This document shows positions 23,314 to 40,847 of a stretch of 64,000 nucleotides of DNA, piece by piece. This stretch comes from Tribonema minus (taxonomy: Eukaryota > Sar > Xanthophyceae > Tribonematales > Tribonemataceae). The stretch covers positions 248,001-312,000 of the forward strand of contig JAFCMP010000041.1 in assembly GCA_017506865.1 (NCBI GenBank). Reading direction: 5' to 3'. Within the stretch, counting starts at the first letter, position 1. Each line of letters opens with the position of its first letter. The notes under the pieces were generated by a model. That model did no database searches. It had not been told where the DNA came from and saw only the letters and a program-made list of their open reading frames with translations. A program made the position numbers and the translations under genes.

Positions 23314-23805
23314 AACACGTCGCCGCGCCACACACACCACCCCTGAACCCCCGGACCTACAAGTGTGCTTTCAAATCATGCTTCCAGTCATGGTTACACG
23401 CATTGAGAGGTTGAACTCCACTTCTCGTGCAACACGTACGCCTCATCCTCAACTCCGATCAGCGCTGCGCAGTGGCGCTCAGTATCGAGGGCGAGACCGA
23501 GGCTCCGTGTCGCTGCGCAAGGGGAGCTGCCCAGGCGATCAGCAGCAGAACATGGCCGGCTGCAACGGTTTCTCCTTGAGGCAGCTTGAAGTTTCTGGGT
23601 GCGTTGAAAACCTGGGAACAGCAGGGTCTCAGCAGCGAGAATAGGAGCCTCCGCAGCAGCAGGAGGCTCAGCAGTCGCCCCTGCTGCAGTGGCGGCAGCC
23701 GCTGAGAGTCTGCCTGCAGTCGCCGTTGCCTGGGATCCCGGAGGAATCCACATCTCAAGGTGACTTCGTTGACACTTGAAGTTGTTGGCAACATTGTGAG
23801 TTGCA
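23314..23805. promoter_or_regulatory. Upstream region of the FYVE/SNARE gene
   Basis: This is non-coding sequence before the Met at 23806. It holds several copies of the ACTTGAAGT-like motif (for example 23773-23782). No clear TATA box is seen. Confidence 0.3.
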
Positions 23806-26800
23806 ATGGAGGCCGAAAGGCTGTACTGGGGGGACGTCGCTGTGCTGTCCCTCTTCGACCATGGCGACGCACTATCCTTTGGCAAGTGCTTGTGCCAAAG
23901 TCTCCTCTCTGAGGCAACAGGCAGATCCGACGCGATCCTCAGTGCGGATTCTCTAGGAGAAGGAGTCGAACTCGTCGGCAGCCAGGAAAAGGAGCCATTG
24001 CTGCTAGGGTCAGTGGTACAGCTTCGCTGCTCGGATGGCAAGCTGCTGACTGTCGATGGCGATGCTGTGTTTTGGGCAGATGCAGCGGACACTGCAGGTT
24101 AGTGTGTTGCCTTCAACCTTCCGTGCATACTTTCTGGTAACGTCTGCCTCTGCTTTGATGACTAGTGAAAGAGTATTTATTGCGTGCATGGCACTCTTGG
24201 CGACCAAACAGCATGAGAGGAGTCTGTGGGAAGTCTCAAATTGCGCGTCCATGTCGCAGGTGCAATGCGCTGCGATGTTCATTGCATTGTCCACTGGTGG
24301 TAGGCACAACCTGTTCGGTACACCAGACCTTGCTTACCTCAATTGCCCATTGGCTGTTGCGTTGTAAAGTGGCTGCCACCTGCTACATCCACTTGTTGCA
24401 CTTTAGCCAGATGCGCTCAATGAGCTGCAGTACAGAAGTGCACACAGCATGTAGCTTGTTCAACAGTGTCTCCAGACCGTGAGCATGCATCATTTGAGCC
24501 GTCACACAGTGCATCATGCACTACACAACTCATTTATGCTTGGAGTGCCACACACCGAGAGCTGCGGGGCCCGGCTTTTGCCTTTTACATGGTAGTAACC
24601 CCTCACATCACCTTGTGGTGTTTCGACCTACTCGAATGTGCAATCCCAACACAAGAAGGATCTTCAGCGTTGTTTCCACTGTCACAGCTCGCTGCACGTC
24701 GTGCATTTCTGCAGATCTATGCACCACGTTCAAGCTGCAAGGCCTCAACGCCGCGGCCCAAGATCCCTTAGAGCCCGGCAGACCATTCTGCCTCGTTCCA
24801 AACCTCCCAACATCCAGTGGCGAGTCGAGCTATCTGTGCGCACGGCCCCTAGACGAAGCGGTCGAGTCCATGGACTTGAAGTTGGTGTGCTGCACTGAGG
24901 AGGAGGAGCACAAGGAGCGCGACGAAGACAGCATGGAAGGCAGCGGAGCCAGCGGCAGGGCGTGGTTCACGGCGGAAAAGAGCGGCCTGGACGACGGCAT
25001 TGGCGATAGCGACGGCAGCGGCGGCGGCGTACACAGCCCTGTTGGGGAGCGGTTATTGACGTTTGCCATGGAGGAGGGGCCGCTGGGGGTGACGCTCACA
25101 CGCACACGCAGCGGCAGGGTGCTGGTCACAGATGTGAAGGTGCGTGGGATCTCAAGGAGCTGAATTCATGTGCATTTCTCCAGGTGGCTATGCTAGTGTC
25201 GAAGGTGGGCTGAAGCTGGCAATGCCTCAGGGTCTTCTGAATGCTAATACTTCCAGGCATTGGATAATCAGGTGCAGGGCACATTGATGCTTATCCATGA
25301 CAATGCACTGTACCCTGACACCAACGCTGCTCCATCACCTAGTTTTGGGAAAAGCTCTTGGCACAACAAAATAGTCCAGGCCGGTTCAGCTCACCTTCAA
25401 CTTGTCCATGCGTTCATGTCTGTGGTGTACGTCATGCAGGTTTGTTGCAATGCTCACTGCTCAGTGCCATCGGCAACTGCTTACAAGGCTCAAAGCATCA
25501 TGGCAGACCTGTGGCTCATGGTTTCTCCTGCCTTTCAACCCTGTGCTGCATTGTGAGCGTGCTTTGAATAGTGGATTCAGAATGCTTGACACTGCTCACT
25601 TCCGCAAGGGGTCTACGGGCGACACGCTGCTGCATTGTACACATTACTTACATTCATCTCCAACCCCCTCTGCACCTGGCAGGACGACTTCCAAAGCGCA
25701 GCTCTGGGAGTGAAGCTCGGGGATCAGCTGGTGAAAGTGGCGGACACTGAGCTCAGCTCGAGCGGTGTTGACGAAGGCACATGGGCCGGTATTCTTGACA
25801 TCATCAAGACAGTTCCGCGTCCTCTGGAACTGTCCGTACGGCGCGATCCGTTTGCACGTGTGGCAGCGGCGGCGGCGGCGGCGCGCAGCAGCAGCGGCGG
25901 CGCTGGTGGCGATGCTGACAGCGCTAGCGACTCCACAATAGAGAGCCAGCCGGCTACGGATGAGAAGGAAGGTGGCGGCGCTACCAGCTCAGATGATGAT
26001 GCTGAGCTTGCATCGCATAGGTCAGTGCGCACTTATTGAGGAGACGGAATAGGACAAGAAGTCAGTTGGTGTTTTTTAAAAAAAGATGGCCTTATGCCGC
26101 TAGCGATTTTCAATACAATAGTGAGCCCGCAGCGTGTTGTTCACCGTTATTTTTCCAGAGAGAGAGGGACGTGCTAGTGTTGTACAGCAACTGAAATGTC
26201 AGGTAGGACTAGGGGTAGGGCGGGAGGAAGGGTGAGCGATGATGATGCTCAGGACACTCCTTCCATCACTTCAATCATTTGTTTTCAAGACCTTGAAGTA
26301 CCAATGGCACCTCTGGTGGTGATGCCAGTTTGGCCGGCCAGTAATTGCACTGCTGATTGCGGCAAGCAGAGCATTACCAAGTCTGAGGGCATCAGCATGC
26401 AATCTTTGAGAGCAGCAGCTGCTTTTAGAGAATGCCACAAGCTTGGGTGCATCTTTAAGTCAAAACAGTTGGAGCTACTGAGGTCTTGTTAGCATCTGTG
26501 ATATATCACATGATGTACACCTTCTGTGCTGTTTCTATGGCTTGAGGTTTATACTGAGCCAACGTGCATTGCTGACAATGGTCCAAGTGCTACCGTGTCT
26601 CTAGATCTGTCACAATTTTATGCATGCATGTACACAAGATTTTGGTGTGTCTCAGCATTGCACCATTGCCCACTGCAGTGAAAACTGCTGAGCTCTGCTG
26701 TGCCGCCGTAACTGTCATGTAACTGTCAGGCTGGCTTTCATGAGAGGTGAAGTTTCTCGGCGGCTGTCCACCTACTGCTTTGAGGGGCTGGGAGGCAACG

Positions 26801-29800
26801 ATTCTGACGACGCGAGCGGAGCAGCGCTGCAAGCAAGCATAGCAGCAGGGCTGGCGGACGGCACACGCACTTTGGTCAAACGTGGGACGTGTAAGGTGAG
26901 AACAAACTACTGCTTCAGTTCCTAACCTCAATCCACATGCCATGCATGTCAGTGTGCGCGGTCAAGGTCGTGCATGTGCAGCGAAGCCATGTACTCCAGA
27001 GTAGGCAATGAAGCAAAGTAGTGATTGTGTGCTTGCCCTGCCACTTGCATACGCGCGTGTTTCACGGCAAGTCAGCCATGCAGTATGTATAGTCCCCATT
27101 GAGCGCATATTCCAAGTTTCATGTCGACAGATATCCTCAACAGCACCTTCAAAAGTGGTCATCAGCATGCACAAACACAGGCTTCAGCATACATGCCTTC
27201 ACGTCCAACGCATTGCCGCCCCCCCCCCCCACACACCCCACTCCCCCCTTTTCACCAATCCCCCCTTTTCCCCCAGCTCATCAAGCGCAAGACGCTGTGG
27301 AACAGCGAGGTTCCCGTGGAGCTCATGCTGCTCAACGACATGCTGCTCATCGCGGCGCTGCCATCCTCAGACGACGCGCGCCCAGACGTGCAGCAAGTCA
27401 TCCCCCTATCCGCCGTGAAGCTGCGCGTGTCGGCAGCAACGACTGCGAGCCCCGCCTCTTTCCTGGCGCCCGCAGCTCCGCCCGCCGCCAACACGTTTGA
27501 AGTTCTGTGTCCGCACGGGCCGCTAGCGCTGGCGGCGCCGAGCGCTGCTGACGCTGACGCCTGGATAGGTGCCATCGCGGACTGCGTGACCGCCGTCATG
27601 GCGCAGCACGCGTCGCCCGCTGCTGCCGGCTCATCATCAGCAGCGGCGGCGGCGGCGGCGCCGGGATCGCGGCACAGGGTGGTGGTGGGGACGCTCCACA
27701 GCGCTGCGGTGCTTGGCGACACGGCGGATGCGGAGGCAGCGCTCAGGGCAGGGGGCAGGGGGGCGGTGGACGCGCGCGATGCGGACGGCTACTCCGCCCT
27801 GGACTACGCCGCGATGGCGGGGCACGGCAGCATGGTGCGCCTGCTGCTGAGCGCTGGTGCAGATGTGGCGAGCACTGGGCCACCGGGGCAGACGGCGCTG
27901 CACCGAGCCGCAGCGGCGCTCAACGCGGACGGCATCAGAGCGCTGATTGAACATGTGACGGCGGACACTGCAGGCAGCGGCGGCGACGTTGCTCGCAGCA
28001 GCAGCGGCGGCAGCAGCAGCGGCGGCGGCAGCAGCAGCGGCGGCGGCGGCGGCGGCAGCAGCAGAGGCGCAGCCGTGCGATCAAATCTGATAGCAGCACG
28101 CGACGGTCAGGGCATGACGCCGCTGCACCTGGCGTGCGCCTCTGCCGCCGCTGCCTCCGCCGCTGCTGCCGGCGCGCCACTGGCGCAGTGTCTGACGGCG
28201 CTGCAGCTGGCGGGCGCGGACATCAATGCGGCGGCGGGCAGCACCGGCGGGGGCGGGGTCACTGCGCTGCACATCGCGGCACAGCGGCGGAGCGCGTGGG
28301 TGGCAGACGCGCTGCTCAAGGCCGGCGCAGAAGTGAATGCCACATGCGCCGCGCCGCCGCCGCCGCAGTGCAAGCCCCCCGCCAACGTGCAGCACGGCCG
28401 CGGCAGCACGCCGCTGCACCTGGCCTGCAGCGGCAGCGCCGCAGCGAGGGGCTCCGGCAGCAGCACCACCGCCGGCGACGCTGCTGCGGATGGCTCGGAC
28501 CTGGTGCAGACGGTGGAGTGCTTGGTACGGTGGGGCGCAGCGCCGAACGTACGCGACACGCACGGTTTTGCGCCGCTGGACCTGCTGATGGCGGCGGCGG
28601 CGGCGGCGCCGCGCGCCGCACGCGCGGCGGCGGTGCAGCTGCTGCTGGAGCACGGCGCGCGCGGCGCGGGGAAGACGGAGGCGGAGCTGGTGGTGCTCTG
28701 CGGCGTGGAGAAGGTCGCTGACGAGATGATGGCGTACAAGAACCTGTCGCACGTCATGGTGGACGCGGCAGATCTGCCGCCTGTCGCGACGGGGGCGCTG
28801 GGCAGGGGGTCCATGGATGAGGGGCAGGTGCCTGCACGGGCGCCCGCGGTGGGGGGCGGGGGCGGGGCAGGGGGCGGGGCGGGGGGGGGGGAGGGGGGCA
28901 TGTGCACGCTGTGCACGACCAACTTCACGTTGTTCTGGCGACCTCATCACTGCAGGTGAGTGAGAGAGAGAGTGAGACAGAGGCACACATCATCTGTTGC
29001 GATCTACGGCTGTTTCCTCAGGCACCCAGCAGGACTGCGCATGGCCATGAATGCATCAGCATCGCAAAGTTGAGGTTTTCTTGAAGCATATGGTGCATAC
29101 ACAGGTGGAAGAGTGATGGAATGACAAGGTGCCAAATGGGTGTTGTTCCCTAGTTTGGTTTCTGTACATAGCATCATGTATGAAGCCCGGCGTCGCTTCC
29201 ATTGAAGCCTTGTTTGAAGCCAGGTGTGCGCAACAAGCACGCAATCCTGGGCATGCTGCTTTGGCTAATGTAATTGCCGGTTGAAGTGGTCCATATGGTG
29301 AAAACACATTGCCTGTCATCCTGCCACAAAGCTAGGTCATAGGGCAGCTTCGGGACACGAAAGGAGGGGATCATATGCGCAACACCGCATTTGGCTAGGT
29401 CAATATCAATCACGTGACTGCATGATTTAAAGCCATTACACTCTGCTCAGAGGGCATCATTCTCTGCGTACTGTAGTCCACTTCTTCCAGCAATGGTCGC
29501 TGCGCGGGCAACTGATGCACACCGTATCACACCGTAGGTATGGCAAATATTGCCTACGGCGCCGCGATCCGCCTCTACCCCACTGATAATACGCACTGTG
29601 CTTCGTTCTGCAGGATATGCGGCGTCGTCTGCTGCGGCAACTGCTCCGCCAGGACCTTCACGGCACAGGGCACAACAGAGAAGCGGCGCATCTGCGACTG
29701 CTGTTTCAACCGCCTGCATGCGGGACTGCGGCCGGATACCCTCCCAGCCCCTCCCCCTGCCCCCGGGACGCCCCCCAAAACCACCACTGCGAAGGCGGCT

Positions 29801-30088
29801 CTCAGCCCCACCGCAGCAAATAGGGCGGAGCTGTTCGGCTCGGCTGCCAGCACCAGCACTGCATCTGGCAAGTCGGACAGCAGCAGCGCGACAGGCAGCG
29901 TGAGGGGAGCGCAGAGGGGCGTGGAGGCGGCGGTGGCGGAGGTCGGGCTGGGGCTGCAGCAGCGGGGGCAGAAGCTGAGCAGCCTGAGCGACAAATCGGA
30001 TCAGCTGCTGTCGTCGGCGTCGCAGTTTGAGGAGATGGCCAAGGCGCTCAACCAGCAGCAGGCGAAGAGCTGGTGGGACTTCACTTGA
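23806..30088 (+). CDS. Multidomain beta-trefoil / PDZ / PH / ankyrin / FYVE protein with C-terminal R-SNARE-like motif
   Basis: The model is exons 23806-24097, 24715-25139, 25683-26020, 26730-26895, 27277-28955 and 29614-30088, 1124 residues, with phase kept at all five junctions. Residues ~5-200 resemble MIR / IP3-receptor N-terminal beta-trefoils (LYWGDVAVLSL, VVQLRCSDGKLLTVDGDAVF). A PDZ domain is split between exons 2 and 3 (GPLGVTLTRTRSGRVLV, LGVKLGDQLVKV). PH spans ~404-520 (KLIKRKTLWNSEVPVELMLL). About six ankyrin repeats span ~545-880 (GYSALDYAAMAGHGSMVRLL, STPLHLACSG). A FYVE-type finger starts at ~950 (CTLC, RPHHCRICGVVCCGNCS). The last ~60 residues match an R-SNARE motif (LQQRGQKLSSLSDKSDQLL), with R1084 as the putative zero-layer Arg. 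The protein stops at SWWDFT, where R-SNAREs enter the membrane. A role at phosphoinositide-marked endosomes is inferred. Confidence 0.75.
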
Positions 30089-31628
30089 AGTTGCGCTACA
30101 CCTGCACGGTGGCATAGCGCTGATCCCTTCACTCTTAGACCCGCAGCCGGGGCACATGGTCACGAAGCCTTGCTGTGACGTGATGCGTATCCTTTGAGCT
30201 CCGAGGTAACTTCATTTTAAGTCCCGCTGTGACGCGCCTTTTTTGACAGTGGCGCAGATGCCCTCGTAGGCTGCCCTCGTGTCCCATTGGGGTAGTCAGT
30301 GGCAACAAAATGCCTCAGGGGACATCGGCACTCTGCCTCCCATTGATGCATGTGCGACCAACAGCTGGACGCCCTGTAGACGAGGCAAAGGTCAGAGGGC
30401 GTGTCGTGCATGATTTTGTTTTCAAGTGGCCTCTGTTGGTGGCTTGCGCTTCGACGGTGCAGTAGCAGCCAAGGCGCAAAGTGCAGGTAGAGCAGCTGTA
30501 CATGGTGCCTCGGTGTTGGGCTAAACAGCGTTGTACCATGAGGAATGCTGGCAGCGAAGACACGCTTGTGCTCAGTGCTCAGCAGTGGGTTTAGGGGGGG
30601 GGGGTGTCGGGTCGCCCACTTGATTACCCCCATCTGCCTGTTCTCCGCTTTGCACGCCTCTGGCTCCTAGGGACTGTGTGGTGCAATGTGTTTTTTAGTG
30701 TGTGACAGTGTGCGCCTGCAGCTGGTGGCAGGCGTCTACATGACGCGAGCATCTGGGCTACACACTTTTGATGCCCGGCAGCAACGCCCTGACCTGTGCA
30801 AGTTAAATACATACAGATGTGGTACTCGCTGCGGTGCAGACCAACTTCTTATGCTCTTGATGTCTTTTCGAGTCTTCATGTGCAGCTAAGCTGAGCTGAG
30901 CCGCTGATGGCAGCTTGAAAACAGCCCCTGAGCCATTACACCGACCATAGTGCGCCTTGTCAGGCACATATACTACAGTATACAACAACCCCTCCCTCGG
31001 CCTCACACTTGTGATAAGTTGGCTCTCTGAGCAGCTACCACTACTACCTGCCATGCCACAATGCTTGATGTGATGTGTGTATGAGATGGCCGTCCACAGT
31101 GAGCAGCATTCTCGCCGTTGACAATGTGACAACTTTGCTAGCTGTGGTGGTCAGTGCAACCAACTTGTATGGCTTGGCCCGGAGCTGCACACTCAGCCTC
31201 CCTTGAGGCCTTCATAAATACGAAGTACGTCAATGCCTGGCGTACCTCTGGTCATTGAGCATAATGCTGTAGCGCGCCTTGACATTGGTTCACACAACAT
31301 GTACTTAAGTATTCTGAAATCTCCTGCGCTGGCCTGTGTGCATGTGTTAACTTGCAGGCACTGATGATCTGCGTGTGATCAACACACAAGTCACATGCAC
31401 GGCTTCAGGTGAAGCTGACCAACTGGAATTGGCACTTCAACTTCCAACTAGAATTGGCACTTCAGCTTCTAGACATTGGACCACAAGCACATTTGCAGCA
31501 ATTTGTACATGGTAGCCCTCGTTAATTTCAACTCTGTGGTGCCATGCATCATGACCACACTGGGTGTACACATGACAGGGCAAGAGGCAGGCACACAACA
31601 TGCTTCGAACCATGACAACTTGCGGTTA
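30089..31628. other. Convergent intergenic region, no gene recognised
   Basis: This separates the 3' ends of the FYVE/SNARE and RluA genes. It contains a 25-bp direct repeat at 31421-31470 (AACTGGAATTGGCACTTCAA and a variant) but no supported coding sequence. Confidence 0.4.
31421..31470 (+). repeat. 25-bp imperfect tandem repeat
   Basis: Two units, 31421-31445 and 31446-31470, differ at three positions. Both contain the motif GGCACTTCA. Confidence 0.8.
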
Positions 31629-32636
31629 CTATTCAGCATCAGATACTTCAAACTCTTCAGCGTCATCAGAGTCACTGTTGTCTTGGTACGCTTCTTCTGC
31701 CCCTCCCGCAACATCATCGCCACAGGGAGCCTCGCCCTCTGCACCCAACTTTACTTTCTTTGGCACACTGGACAGTTTCTCCCACCGTCGCTGCTCCTTT
31801 TCCCGCCACTTTGTAAACTTTTCCGGCTCCTCTATGGTCAGATTCAGCGCCTCCCCCGTGATCGGATGATCAAACTTCAACTCCAGTGCCCACAGGAACA
31901 GCCCCTCGCCCCTCAGCAGCGTCTCCGCCTGGTCCGCAGGGTGATACCGCTTGTCCCCCAGAATCGGCACGTTGAGACTGGCGAGGTGCTTGCGTAGCTG
32001 GTGGTGCCTGCCTGTCTTCGGCCACAGATCCACCGTCGTGATGGTGCCGCTGAACAGCGACTGCACGCGCAGCTCATCCAGCACAGAGTACTCAGTCTCT
32101 GAGGGCTTCCCTGACAGCGGCGTAGAGATAGTGCCGCTGCCCTCTAGGTGGCCCGTGACCAGAGCGCGGTAACGCTTGTGGACTCTGCGCTCTTGGAAGG
32201 CGATACTCAGGTTCTGCAGCGCCGGGCGCGTCTTGGCGCACACCATGAGGCCGCCGGTAGGGCCATCCAGTCTGTTGAGAATGGCGAGTGTGTGACAATT
32301 GCATCAGTGTAGCAAAGGTGTGATGTTGGTGCTTGATGCTCAGAGTGGGCAACGTGCAGGGCATCTTGTTGGTGCACAACATGATTTCAATGACTTACAC
32401 GTGAGCATGCTGTGGCTTCCTGCGCACATGAACCCATGACCATGCAGTGGCCCTGAAGAAGCATTGCAAATTGCCGGCCTCAAGCGGTGCGCAGTGGCCA
32501 TTATTGTGATCAAGTGCCTCAGTGCTCAAACAATAATTGCCAGATCACTATACAACGCGTACCGCTCTACCACACACCGCGCACATCATATTCACTGCCT
32601 CATACAAACATTACGCCTTCACGGCTTGCTTTCCAG

Positions 32637-32680
<44 letters not shown>

Positions 32681-33966
32681 ATGTGTAGTACCTGTGGGCA
32701 TGCTGAGGCCTCCTCAATACAGCATCCGTCGCCGCAGACGGCTTGAGGCAGTGCGCAATCGCGGTCCTCAATGAGGGCACGGGCCCCCGCGCCTTCTTGT
32801 CCCTAGGGGGAGCCCCCTCCTCCATCTTGGTCCCGTGCACTGGCATGCCCGGGGGCTTCACAACCACAGCTATGTAGTCATCTTCATATACGATTGGTAG
32901 GGAGAGGTGGGGCTTTACAAAGAGGGCTGCAGTGGTAGCGGGCTTGGTGCGTGCGAGCCGTTTCAGTCGGTCGCCGGGGTTGACGCGCGCACTGACGTTG
33001 GCTTCGCCGTCATTCAGCAGCAGCTGTGAGTTTCAACAGCGTATGGTGGGTAGATGTTGAGCATGGTGTGTGGAATATAAGTATGCAACGCGGCCAGGCG
33101 CTGGGTTATTCGCTGTGGGGATGACCGCATTCGACAACAATGAACAGCCAATCCTTGTTGAGCACCGCTGCAATTGTGTGCCTTGAAACTATTACTGCTG
33201 CTTTTTGTGATGTCTCACAATACACGTACAGAGATGTCAATAACACTGTGGCGCATATGAGGGGCACAAGCAGCTGCCAAGCTTGCCGCAGAGGGCGACA
33301 TTGACTTTGACATTGTTCCGCAGCAGCTGTGCCATGACAGCTGTGCCATAACAGACATCGACACAAATCATCATTGCAACTGCACAAGCAATACTGCTTA
33401 TGAATGAAAATGGCAGCAGAATGTCGTGAAGTAGAATAATTTGGCACAAAGGCTGCACAGCTTTGCCAGCCCAGCTTGGTGAAATGTTGCATACAATCAA
33501 CCTGTACATACTGTTCTTTTCATGCACGTGTTGAGGGATACCGAGTTGAAGTCCAGCTTGTTGTAGTTGGTGCCTACCAGACAGACGGCTGCACAAGTGA
33601 GCCAAAGCCGACATTTTCTTTCCTGTGTGCAACTTCAACCAGAGTTCGCAGCAGTCTCACCTCTTGCCGCCGTACAGCTTTTTTGGCTGCGCTGATGCTC
33701 GGGAACGTGTCGGGGTGCGCTGCGTAAAGGTACATTGGCAGCAGCATCGGCCACTCCCCCGTCTCGCCGCGCCTGACGTCCGCTGGCACATGTGGTGGCC
33801 GCTCAGCGACCTCCATACTCTGTACCACCTCGAAGTCGGCGGTGCTGCCTATCTTTCTCATGTCGTCCAGCACTTGAGGAGCCTGAAGAATCAAGGCGTG
33901 TGCGGTGCTGGCCAGCAGCAGCACGAACAGCGGCAGAGACCTTGTGCGCCCAGCAGAGCTGAGCAT
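31629..33966 (-). CDS. RluA-family RNA pseudouridine synthase with S4 domain, signal peptide
   Basis: The enzyme isomerises uridine to pseudouridine in rRNA or tRNA. The model is exons 33661-33966, 32692-33023 and 31629-32271, 426 residues, in phase. An S4 RNA-binding domain spans the first junction (SISAAKKAVRRQE then LLLNDGEANVSARVNPGDRL). The RluA core follows: PIVYEDDYIAVVVKPPGMPV, and AHRLDGPTGGLMVCAKT with the catalytic Asp in HRLDG, itself created by the second splice. KTGRHHQLRKHLASLNVPIL and GDKRYH are also family landmarks. The N-terminus (RSLPLFVLLLASTAHALI) is a hydrophobic signal sequence, so plastid delivery through the secretory route is likely, though the +1 residue is not Phe. 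The C-terminus is acidic. Confidence 0.85.
32637..32680 (+). repeat. (CA)n microsatellite
   Basis: About 20 CA units with one interrupting A lie in the last intron of the RluA gene, just downstream of its 5' splice site. Confidence 0.95.
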
Positions 33967-34193
33967 GTGCGTTACCGGCAGCAGCGCCCCAGGTGCCAGC
34001 TGTCGGGCCCTCAGGCAATAAACAACTGGCAGGTGTCGCCACGTGTCCAAGGAACTCTCCTGAGGTGACTCTCCACCGTTCCTGAAACAAAATCGAACGC
34101 AACACACACCCTAGTCGAACCACACACACAGACCGAGCAGCACAGGAACCGCGGAGCAACCTTGCACGACAGCAACCCAAGCGCACAGTAAAC
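33967..34193. promoter_or_regulatory. Divergent promoter, RluA / BiP, with HSE-like and CCACG elements
   Basis: Only 227 bases separate the two start codons. TTCCTGAA at 34079-34086 fits one heat-shock element dimer (TTCnnGAA). GCCACGTGTCC at 34038-34048 contains the CCACG core found in unfolded-protein-response elements of BiP promoters in other eukaryotes. Both are short matches and could be chance. Confidence 0.35.

Positions 34194-40847
<6,654 letters not shown>

Noticed and set aside
28081-28986. 301- and 273-codon minus-strand frames
   Set aside because: Antisense to the ankyrin-encoding exon of the FYVE/SNARE gene, which has clear conserved motifs.
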